A stretch of DNA of 47,428 nt from Streptomyces sp. CT34. GTDB lineage: Bacteria; Actinomycetota; Actinomycetes; Streptomycetales; Streptomycetaceae. A program made the position numbers and the translations under genes. Below the pieces are notes generated by a model. It worked only from the letters and a program-made list of their open reading frames with translations. It was not told the origin of the DNA and ran no database searches. Shown piece after piece: positions 22,838 through 29,566 of this stretch (position 1 is its first letter; the number at the start of each line of letters is the position of its first letter). The stretch spans positions 1,696,760 to 1,744,187 of the forward strand of contig NZ_KN708638.1 in the NCBI RefSeq assembly GCF_000805335.1, given 5' to 3'.

Positions 22838-23475
22838 GGGCGCAGTGCCCGCAGCAGCAGCTCCGCCAGATGGTCGGCGACCTGCTGCGGGCTCAGCGGC
22901 CCGTCCTCGCGGTACCACGTCCCGAGGTGGTGCACCGAGCCGAAGTGGTAGTCGACGACCAGGTCGGCGGGGATGTCGGCGGCGAACACCCCGGCGCGCT
23001 GGCCCTCTTCGACCAGCGCCCGGAACCGCTCGTGGTAGCGCCGCCGCTCGGCGCGCACCTGCTTGTCCTTCTCCGGGCTCAGATGGTGCATCGAGCGGAA
23101 GAAGATCTTGGTGTCGTCGAGGTTCTCGATGGTGGTGACCACGACGTCCGCGGCGGCGTCCCGCAGTCGCTGCTCCACCGGTGCGTCGGCGTCCGCGAAG
23201 TGGTCCAGCCGCTCCTGCTGGAGCCGCAGCACCCGCCCGTAGACCTCGTGCAGAAGGTCGTCCTTGGAGCCGAAGTAGTGGTAGAGGGCGCCCTTGGTGA
23301 CGCCCGCCGCGTCGACGATCTCCTGCACGGAGGTGCGGTCGTAGCCGTGCTCCGCGAAGAGCCTGGTGGCGGTGGCCAGCAGCCGCTGCGCCACCGGCTT
23401 CGCGGTGCCGCTGCCGTTGCCGGTGCCGTCCTTCGTGCCGGCCATCGCCCTCACCTGTCCTTCGTGCGTACTCAT
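22834..23475 (-). CDS. TetR-family regulator of the acyl-CoA module
   Basis: A 213-residue TetR protein. The helix-turn-helix is at about residues 28-75 (RLFAEHGYDRTSVQEIVDAA, then GVTKGALYHYFGSKDDLL). The C-terminal ligand domain with DDTKIFFRSMHHLSPEKD resembles regulators of fatty-acid and acyl-CoA degradation. Its ATG overlaps the ligase stop by four bases (ATGA), so it is translationally coupled. A second in-frame ATG ten codons later (MAGTKDG) has a better ribosome site (AGGTGAGGG) and may be the real start. I infer that it binds the two ACYRACYRGTYRG palindromes at the ends of this module. Confidence 0.88.
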   Translation of the reverse strand: MSTHEGQVRAMAGTKDGTGNGSGTAKPVAQRLLATATRLFAEHGYDRTSVQEIVDAAGVTKGALYHYFGSKDDLLHEVYGRVLRLQQERLDHFADADAPVEQRLRDAAADVVVTTIENLDDTKIFFRSMHHLSPEKDKQVRAERRRYHERFRALVEEGQRAGVFAADIPADLVVDYHFGSVHHLGTWYREDGPLSPQQVADHLAELLLRALRP

Positions 23476-25133
23476 GCGCGGTGGCGCAGCTCCCGTCGGA
23501 GGATCTTGCCACTCGTGGTCTTGGGAAGCTCGGGCAGGATCTCCACCACCCGGGGATATTTGTACGCCGCGAGCCGCTCCTTGCAGTAAGCGGCCAGCTC
23601 GGCCGGGTCGGGGGAGGCACCCGGACGCAGGCTGACATACGCCTTGACGGTCTCGCCCCGGTAGGCGTCGGGCACGCCCACGACGGCCGCCTCGCGGACC
23701 GCCGGGTGGGTGTAGAGGACGTCCTCGACCTCCCGGGGCCACACCTTGAAACCGGAGGCGTTGATCATGTCCTTCTTGCGGTCGACGACGTAGAGCCAGC
23801 CGTCGCCGTCCATGAACCCGATGTCGCCGGTGCGCAGTTCGCCGTCCGGGATGCTCTCGGCGGTGGCATCGGGGCGGCGCCAGTAGCCGGGTACGACCTG
23901 CGGGCCGCGGACCGCGATCTCGCCCGGTTCGCCGAACGGCAGGTCGCGGCCCGCCTCGTCGATGATCCGTATGACGGTGTCCGGGCCGGGCACGCCGACC
24001 GCGAGGGTGCCGGAGACCTTGTCGACCGGCGCCTCGCGGCCGGGCGGGACGCTGGCACAGGGGGCGGTGCACTCGGTCAAGCCATAGCCGTTGTGGAGGT
24101 ACGGGCCGAATCCGGCGCGGAACGTCTCCACCAGCGCCGGCGGCAGCGGCGCGCCTCCGGAGCTGACCGTCCGGAAGGAGTCGAAGTGCTCGCGGGTGAC
24201 GGCGGGGTGGGCCATCAGCGCCATGAAGGCGGTGGAGGGGCCGACGGTGTAGGCGGGGCGGTGCTCCAGGAAGGCGTCCAGCACGACGCCCGCCTCGAAG
24301 CGGTAGGCGAGCGCCAGGGTGCCGGCGTTGGCGAGGCAGGCGGCGAGTTCGCAGACCATCCCGGTGATGTGGAAGAGCGGGGCGAGCGCGAAGTAGGTGG
24401 CGCCGTCGGGGAGGGCGAGTCCGGTGCGCTGGCGTTCGGCGTTGTAGCTGATGTTGCCGTGGGTGTTGGTGGCGCCCTTCGGGGTGCCGCTGGTGCCGGA
24501 GGTGTAGCTGATCAGCGCCAGGTCGTCCGCGGTCGGCCCGGAGGGCGCAGGCACCGCGCCCGCCGGGCCGGCGGTCCGGGCGGCGGTGAGCAGATCGTCG
24601 GCGCCCTCCCGGGGGCCGAGCCGTTCGCCGCGCAGCACCCTGCCGTCGTCGCGGGTCTGGAGCTCCCGTTCGCAGGTGGTCAGGGCGATCCGCACGGAGG
24701 GCGCCGCGGCGGCGGTGGCGCGCAGGAAGGCGTCCCAGGTGCGGTCCGCGCAGACGACGGCGGTGACCTCGGCGTCGGTGAGGATGTGCCGCATCTCGGC
24801 CGACTTGTACATCGGGTTGACGGGGACGACCACCCCGCCGGCCTTCCAGACGCCGAGCACCGCCAGCACGAAGTGCGGGGTGTTCTGGAGCATGACGGCG
24901 GCCCGGTCGCCGCGCCGCAGGCCGCGCCCGGCGAGGTGGGCGGCGATGCCGTCGGAGAGCGCGTCGGTCTCGGCGTAGGAGAGCCGGCCGTCGAAGTAGG
25001 CGAGCGCGGTGCGCTCGGGGGCGCGGCGGACCGCGGCCCGGAAGGCGTGCAGCGGCGAGGGCGGCGGCTGGACGGGGGCGCGCTGGGCGTCGGTGAGCTG
25101 TGCCAGCCACGGCTTGTCCTGGTAGGAGGTCAT
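23472..25133 (-). CDS. Acyl-CoA ligase (AMP-binding, class I adenylate-forming)
   Basis: A 553-residue cytosolic ligase that makes acyl-CoA from a free acid, ATP and CoA. Motifs: P-loop YTSGTSGTPKG, GYGLTE (A5), TGDIGFMDGDGWLYVVDRKK (A7-A8), and catalytic Lys543 in TTSGKILRREL (A10). It resembles medium/long-chain acyl-CoA ligases; chain length is not readable. GGAAGG lies about ten bases before the chosen ATG. The regulator gene overlaps its stop and the SDR gene lies 166 bases upstream on the same strand. It would provide the activation step for the kinase-ACAD pathway. Confidence 0.9.
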   Translation of the reverse strand: MTSYQDKPWLAQLTDAQRAPVQPPPSPLHAFRAAVRRAPERTALAYFDGRLSYAETDALSDGIAAHLAGRGLRRGDRAAVMLQNTPHFVLAVLGVWKAGGVVVPVNPMYKSAEMRHILTDAEVTAVVCADRTWDAFLRATAAAAPSVRIALTTCERELQTRDDGRVLRGERLGPREGADDLLTAARTAGPAGAVPAPSGPTADDLALISYTSGTSGTPKGATNTHGNISYNAERQRTGLALPDGATYFALAPLFHITGMVCELAACLANAGTLALAYRFEAGVVLDAFLEHRPAYTVGPSTAFMALMAHPAVTREHFDSFRTVSSGGAPLPPALVETFRAGFGPYLHNGYGLTECTAPCASVPPGREAPVDKVSGTLAVGVPGPDTVIRIIDEAGRDLPFGEPGEIAVRGPQVVPGYWRRPDATAESIPDGELRTGDIGFMDGDGWLYVVDRKKDMINASGFKVWPREVEDVLYTHPAVREAAVVGVPDAYRGETVKAYVSLRPGASPDPAELAAYCKERLAAYKYPRVVEILPELPKTTSGKILRRELRHRA

Positions 25134-25299
25134 CGGGGTGCGGCCCTTCCTTCCTGATGGTCCGTGCGCGTAACTGGTGGTCCGGTCGCGGGACGGTACG
25201 GCCGGCCGGAAACCGGTGGAACCGGCCGGCGGGCGTCCGTGCGGTCCGCGCCCGCCGGCCCACAAGTCCCTGCGGGCGTGGGCCCGTTGAACCCGGTGG

Positions 25300-26067
25300 T
25301 CAGCCTGCGCTGCGCTCCTCCAGCTCCCGCTGGATGTGGTTCATACCGCCCAGCCAGCGGTCCGGGTCGGATGCCCGCGCGGTGTAGTAGTCCGCGACCT
25401 CCGGGTGCGGCAGGACCAGGAAGCGGCCCTCGTCCATGGCCGCGAAGAGCGCGTCGGCGACGGCCTCGGGCTCCACCGCGGTGGGTGTCAGGACCAGGTC
25501 CCCGGCTGCCCCGGTGGCGGCCAGCATGTCGGTCCGTACGCCCTGCGGGCAGATGGCGTGCACGTCGATGCCGCGGTGGCGGTAGGTCAGCGACAGCCAC
25601 TCGGCGAAGGCGTAGGCGCCGTGCTTGGTGACGCTGTACGGGGCCGCGGCGACCATGGTGAGCAGGCCCGCGGCGGACACGGTGGAGACGAACCGGCCGC
25701 CGCCGCGCGCCAGCCACTCCGGCACCAGCTCGCGCGCCGCCCGGACATGGGCCATGACGTTGACGTCCCAGGCCAGCGCCCAGTCGTCCTCGGGCGCGTC
25801 GGGACCGCCACCGGTGCCGACGCCGGCGTTGGCGCAGAAGACGTCGATGGCACCGCCCAGCGCCTCGCGGGCCGGCGCCACGATGCCGGAGGCGTCGCCG
25901 GGGACCGCGATCGCCCCGATCTCCCCGGCGGTCCTGCGGGCCTTCGCCTCGTCCAGGTCGTTGACCACGACGCGGGCGCCTTCGGCGGCGAACCGGCGGG
26001 CCAGTGCGGCCCCGATCCCACCACCCGCTCCGGTCACGACAACGGCCTTGTCCCGTATGGCTGCCAC
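25300..26067 (-). CDS. Short-chain dehydrogenase/reductase
   Basis: A 255-residue classical SDR. The nucleotide-binding motif is TGAGGGIG (residues 12-19), NAG is at 81-83, and the catalytic residues are Ser132, Tyr145 and Lys149 (YSVTK). Asp in VVNDLDE after strand 2 favours NAD over NADP. Chosen start is the GTG after GGGAGA; the longer frame upstream consists of low-complexity Arg/Cys repeats. In the module context it could interconvert 4-keto- and 4-hydroxyacyl-CoA, the LvaD step of levulinate catabolism. A palindrome about 48 bases upstream matches the operator before the kinase gene. Confidence 0.87.
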   Translation of the reverse strand: MAAIRDKAVVVTGAGGGIGAALARRFAAEGARVVVNDLDEAKARRTAGEIGAIAVPGDASGIVAPAREALGGAIDVFCANAGVGTGGGPDAPEDDWALAWDVNVMAHVRAARELVPEWLARGGGRFVSTVSAAGLLTMVAAAPYSVTKHGAYAFAEWLSLTYRHRGIDVHAICPQGVRTDMLAATGAAGDLVLTPTAVEPEAVADALFAAMDEGRFLVLPHPEVADYYTARASDPDRWLGGMNHIQRELEERSAG

Positions 26068-26114
26068 GCTGCGTCTCCCTCGCTCGCTCCGGGTCGCCCG
26101 ACTCACTGAGAGGC

Positions 26115-26132
26115 AGACTAACCAGTCGGTAT
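26115..26132. promoter_or_regulatory. Operator-like palindrome upstream of the SDR-ligase-TetR operon
   Basis: AGACTAACCAGTCGGTAT contains ACTAACCAGTCGGT, a full match to ACYRACYRGTYRGT. Its reverse strand shares the first nine bases (ATACCGACT) with the kinase-operon operator. It lies about 48 bases before the SDR start, in promoter position. Confidence 0.55.
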
Positions 26133-26414
26133 GTCCCAGCGGAAGACCGTCCCCCGGCTCCCGCACCCGCGCGAGCACTCCCGGACCCGCACGAGCGGCA
26201 GGTACCGGCCATCGACACCGCACCGGCTCCCGGCATCGCGCCCGCTTCCGACATCGCACCGGCTTCCGGCATCGCACCGGCTTCCCACACGGCCGGGCGC
26301 TCCCCCACCGCCTCAAGGGCGTGGTCGCTGCCCGCATCGTCCCACGCCACCCCGAAAGGCGTTAGCGTGCGCACGACACGTATCCGGCCCGGCACCGACC
26401 ACGGAGGGGTGCGC
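26133..26414. other. Intergenic region with three 18-bp tandem repeats
   Basis: No gene supported between the divergent SDR and DUF1343 genes. Three tandem 18-base units of the form CGGCATCGCACCGGCTTC occupy 26231-26284, with decayed copies on either side. Because 18 is a multiple of three, every frame across them stays open and yields Arg/Cys or Pro/Ala repeats, which look artificial. The right end holds the DUF1343 ribosome site. Confidence 0.5.
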
Positions 26415-27677
26415 ATGGCTCTGTCGAGACGCGTTCTACTGGGGCAGCTGGCGGCGACCGGAGCAGCCGCGGCGACGGTCACCGCGGCCCCCGCCCAGGC
26501 GGCGCCGCGGCCCGGCGGCCGGCGGGTGCGCACCGGCTTCGACCGGCTGGCCGCCGACGGCTACCGCCTGCTGGACGGGCAGCGGGTCGGCATCGTCACG
26601 AACCCGACCGGGGTGACCCGGGACCTACGGCACATCGTCGACGTCATGCACGCCGACCGCCGGGTCCGGCTGACCGCCGTGTTCGGCCCCGAGCACGGCT
26701 TCCGGGGCACCGCCCAGGCGGGCGGCTCGGAGGGCCGGTACACCGATCCCGCCACCGGGCTGCCGGTCTACGACACCTACGACAAGAGCGGCCGGGAACT
26801 GGCGGACATCTTCACCACGTCCGGCGTGGACACCGTCGTCTTCGACATCCAGGACGTCGGCGCGCGCTTCTACACCTACATCTGGACGCTCTACGACTGC
26901 ATGGTGGCGGCCGTCGCGGCGGGCAAGCGGTTCGTGGTGCTGGACCGCCCCAACCCGGTCACCGGCCGGGCCGCGACCGGCCCCGTGCTGGACCGGAAGT
27001 ACTCCTCTTTCGTCGGCCGGGAGCCGATCTCGCAGGCGCACGGGATGACGGTGACGGAGCTGGCCCGGCTCTTCAACGGCGAGTTCGTACCGCGGGTCGC
27101 CGGGCGGCCGGTGGCGCTGGAGACGGTCGCGATGACCGGCTGGCGGCGCGCCGACTTCTTCGAGGCGACCGGGCTGCCGTGGGTACCGCCCAGCCCGAAC
27201 ATGCCCACCACCGACACCGCACTGGTCTACGCCGGGACCTGCCTCTTCGAGGGCACCAACCTCTCCGAGGGCCGCGGCACCACGCGGCCCTTCGAACTCC
27301 TCGGCGCCGAGGGCATCGACCGCCGGTGGGCCGCCGCCGCCACCGAACTGGGCCTGCCCGGTGTGCACTTCAGGGAGGCGTACTTCGTACCGACCTTCTC
27401 CAAGTTCCAGGGCAGGACGATCGGCGGGGTCCAGCTGCATGTCCACGACCGCTCCGCGTTCGATCCGGTGCGCACCGGTATCGGCCTGCTGGTGACGGCC
27501 CGGAAGGTCTGGAAGGGCTTCGCCTGGCGGGCCGACCACTTCGATCTGCTGACCGGGTCCGCCACCGTACGCACGATGATCGACGCGGGTGCCGGAACGG
27601 AGGAGATCGTGGCGGCGTGGCAGGACGGGCTGGCACGCTTCCGGGCGGTGCGGGAGCGGTATCTCCGGTACCGCTAG
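26415..27677 (+). CDS. DUF1343 protein, NamZ-like exo-beta-N-acetylmuramidase, Tat-exported
   Basis: A 420-residue secreted protein. The N-terminus SRRVLLGQLAATGAAAA then AQA is a Tat signal (twin Arg, cleavage near residue 30). The body carries GIVTNPTGVTRD, GPEHGFRGTAQAG, DIQDVGARFYTY, LDRPNPV and SPNMPTTDTALVY, all typical of the DUF1343 family. Members such as Bacillus NamZ release N-acetylmuramic acid from peptidoglycan fragments, so a role in cell-wall turnover or recycling is likely. GGAGGGG precedes the ATG. Monocistronic, divergent from the SDR operon. Confidence 0.87.
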   Translation: MALSRRVLLGQLAATGAAAATVTAAPAQAAPRPGGRRVRTGFDRLAADGYRLLDGQRVGIVTNPTGVTRDLRHIVDVMHADRRVRLTAVFGPEHGFRGTAQAGGSEGRYTDPATGLPVYDTYDKSGRELADIFTTSGVDTVVFDIQDVGARFYTYIWTLYDCMVAAVAAGKRFVVLDRPNPVTGRAATGPVLDRKYSSFVGREPISQAHGMTVTELARLFNGEFVPRVAGRPVALETVAMTGWRRADFFEATGLPWVPPSPNMPTTDTALVYAGTCLFEGTNLSEGRGTTRPFELLGAEGIDRRWAAAATELGLPGVHFREAYFVPTFSKFQGRTIGGVQLHVHDRSAFDPVRTGIGLLVTARKVWKGFAWRADHFDLLTGSATVRTMIDAGAGTEEIVAAWQDGLARFRAVRERYLRYR

Positions 27678-27699
27678 CGGCTGTTGGGGGCCGACGGCG

Positions 27700-27858
27700 C
27701 ACCACACCACCGGCGCGCGCCACGCGGCATGGCTGCCGACGAGTGCCGCGCCGGCGGTGTGGCCGCCGCGCTCGACGATCTCACCGCCGACCCAGGCGTC
27801 CACGCCGCGGTCGGCGAGGGTGGTCAGGGCGACGGTTCAGGCCATCCCCGGGATTAAG
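27700..27858 (-). pseudogene. Probable remnant of the PurM C-terminus
   Basis: On the - strand about 45 codons read TVALTTLADRGVDAWVGGEI then VERGGHTAGAALVG. This resembles the C-terminal tail of phosphoribosylformylglycinamidine cyclo-ligase (AIR synthase). Just upstream the sequence GMA is followed at once by TGA, so the frame is dead. No other part of a purM gene is present. The match is from memory of the family. Confidence 0.4.
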
Positions 27859-28080
27859 CCGACCGGAAGGCCAGATTCACCTGTCGGTCAATTTCTGACT
27901 TGGCGTCAAGAAAACAAACCCCGGTGGCGAAAACCCGAGGGAGATGTTCCGTTCCGCGGACGACGAAGAGAAGACACCTTCTGACGGCGTCTGACGGTGT
28001 CTGGCGGCGTCTTCCACCAATTGCCGGCCCTACCAGACGAGATGACGGGAGCCCGCTGCTGACTTCCCTGCACAACGAGC
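27859..28080. other. Intergenic region with 10-bp repeats
   Basis: No gene seen. Three tandem 10-base units (CTGACGGCGT, CTGACGGTGT, CTGGCGGCGT) lie at 27981-28010. They are flanked by GAAGAC and GTCTTC, so the block can fold as a hairpin. The left half is AT-richer than its surroundings and may hold decayed promoter sequence. Confidence 0.4.
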
Positions 28081-28173
28081 GTGATGGGCGCGTATCCGCC
28101 GGAGCTGTTCGGTACCGCGGTGCGCTACTCGGGCGCGCTGCCGGCCTCCAACCTGGGGATCAGGGGCTCATGG
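28081..28173 (+). pseudogene. Remnant of an MHS-family MFS transporter
   Basis: About 30 codons read MGAYPPELFGTAVRYSGALP then ASNLGI. This matches the diagnostic (A)xYxxELFPTRVRYSGAS segment of metabolite:H+ symporters (shikimate, proline/betaine, alpha-ketoglutarate type). Nothing before or after fits such a transporter, and the frame degrades beyond LGIRG. The fragment lies just downstream of the LysR gene stop, convergent with it. Confidence 0.55.
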
Positions 28174-28200
28174 GCTCAGGGGGCACGGCGCCCGCCGGTT

Positions 28201-29223
28201 TCAGGGCCGCAGCCACCACCGTTCGCTCTCCCAGGAGAGCGCCTCCCAGAGGCGGTTGAGGGGGTGGTCCGGCGGATACGCGTCCCGCTCGCCGCGCCGG
28301 GTGAAGACGCCGACCAGGACCTCCGTCCGGGGGCCGACCTCCCCGACGATCTCCAGCGTGCGCAGCCCGCCGGCCTCCGGGAGGCGGCCGTCCGCCGCCG
28401 CCTCCCCGATGCCGCGGGTGACCAACATGGCGCCGCTGACCACGCCCGAGCGCAGCAGCTCGAAGCCGTAGTGGGCGGCCTCTATCTCTGCCGCCACGGT
28501 GAGCCTCTGGCGGTAGTCGCTGCCGTACCACGAGGTCAGGAAGCGGCCGATCAGACCGCCCGCGGAGACCACCAGCGGCAGCCGCGGCAGGTCGCGGGCG
28601 CTGAAGGAGGCGCCCGACAGCCGGTCCGGCGGCAGGTTCGTCAGCAGTGACAGGCCGCTGCGCCGCCACTCCATCACCTCGTAGGGCGCGAGGAGTTCGG
28701 CCTCCTCCCCCTCGGTGACCACGACGCTGCCGCAGACCAGGTCCAGTTCCTGGGTGCGCAGCTTGGTGAACAGGTCGCCGGTGCGGACGTGGGTGACCTT
28801 CAGGTCGACGCCCGCGCGTTCGTAGTCCGCGCTGACGTGCTCCACGGCGTCCAGGAGGAAACCGAGGGTGTAGCGGGTGGTGCCGACCGAGAGCGTACGG
28901 CCGAGCCGGCGGCGGGCGTCGTGGACGCCCTCGGCCCACTCGCCGAGCGTGCGCCGCGCCAGTTCGACCAGGGCCTCACCGGTCGCGGTGAACAGCGCGT
29001 CCTGTCCCCTCCCCTGCTTCAGCACCAGTTCCTCGCCGCACAGTGCGGCGAACGTGCGGTTCATCGTGTCCAGTTGCTTCTGCACGCTGGACTGCTCGCG
29101 GCCCAGCCGGCGGGCGGCCCCCAGCGCCGTCCCCGCCTCGTGCACCACGATCAGCGTGCGCAACTGGTCCATCGTCGTGTCGAGCAGCTCCGTCGGGTAC
29201 TGCTCCGGACCTGGCACGGCCAT
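28201..29223 (-). CDS. LysR-type transcriptional regulator
   Basis: A 340-residue regulator. The winged helix-turn-helix spans about residues 18-80 (MDQLRTLIVVHEAGTALGAA, then RRLGREQSSVQKQLDTM). The effector domain follows with RLSVGTTRYTLGF-like and LRTQELDLVCGSVV segments. The HTH differs from the usual LysR consensus (SVQKQLDTMNR in the recognition helix), placing it in a streptomycete sub-branch. Target unknown. Neither neighbour is divergent in the classic LysR arrangement; the only adjacent transporter is a dead fragment at its 3' end, which could once have been the target. A second Met at residue 18 is an alternative start. Confidence 0.85.
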   Translation of the reverse strand: MAVPGPEQYPTELLDTTMDQLRTLIVVHEAGTALGAARRLGREQSSVQKQLDTMNRTFAALCGEELVLKQGRGQDALFTATGEALVELARRTLGEWAEGVHDARRRLGRTLSVGTTRYTLGFLLDAVEHVSADYERAGVDLKVTHVRTGDLFTKLRTQELDLVCGSVVVTEGEEAELLAPYEVMEWRRSGLSLLTNLPPDRLSGASFSARDLPRLPLVVSAGGLIGRFLTSWYGSDYRQRLTVAAEIEAAHYGFELLRSGVVSGAMLVTRGIGEAAADGRLPEAGGLRTLEIVGEVGPRTEVLVGVFTRRGERDAYPPDHPLNRLWEALSWESERWWLRP

Positions 29224-29523
29224 CCGCCCCTACCGCCCCTACTCGCTTTCCCGTCCCCCTAATTCAGGAACGAGCAGCATAGCCGCACGGGAAAACACAC
29301 CCGGAGAACAGCGGAGAACACCGGGGATTATCTGGGGGTTTCTCCCGGAAACTGCGGGATGCGTTCACGGCACCGTGGAATGGTCGAACCGATCTCTCAA
29401 CCTCCTTCGCCGCCAGGTGAGTTCTGTTCGCGGGCCGCCCCCTGATTGCGCATCGCCGCCGCATTTTCCCCACCCGGGGAGACCCCGCATCCGGGGAGAC
29501 CGCGCGGGCGGCGCACGCGGACC
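29224..29523. other. Intergenic region upstream of the LysR gene
   Basis: No gene seen. It contains two close copies of CGGAGAACA near 29300 and two of CCGGGGAGACC near 29475-29500. It is locally AT-richer around 29300-29410, where the LysR promoter probably lies. No hexamers stand out. Confidence 0.35.
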
Positions 29524-29551
29524 GGCCCCGGGGTGTGCTCGCCCCGGGGCC
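29524..29551 (-). terminator. Terminator hairpin of the penicillin-acylase-family gene
   Basis: Perfect 10-bp arms GGCCCCGGGG / CCCCGGGGCC around an 8-base loop, 15 bases past the stop. No U-tract but very stable. Confidence 0.75.
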
Positions 29552-29566
29552 CGTCCGTGCGCTCCG

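Noticed and set aside
26004..26414. Upstream extension of the DUF1343 reading frame
   Set aside because: It overlaps the divergent SDR start and consists of 18-base repeat translation; the Tat signal and ribosome site fix the start at 26415.
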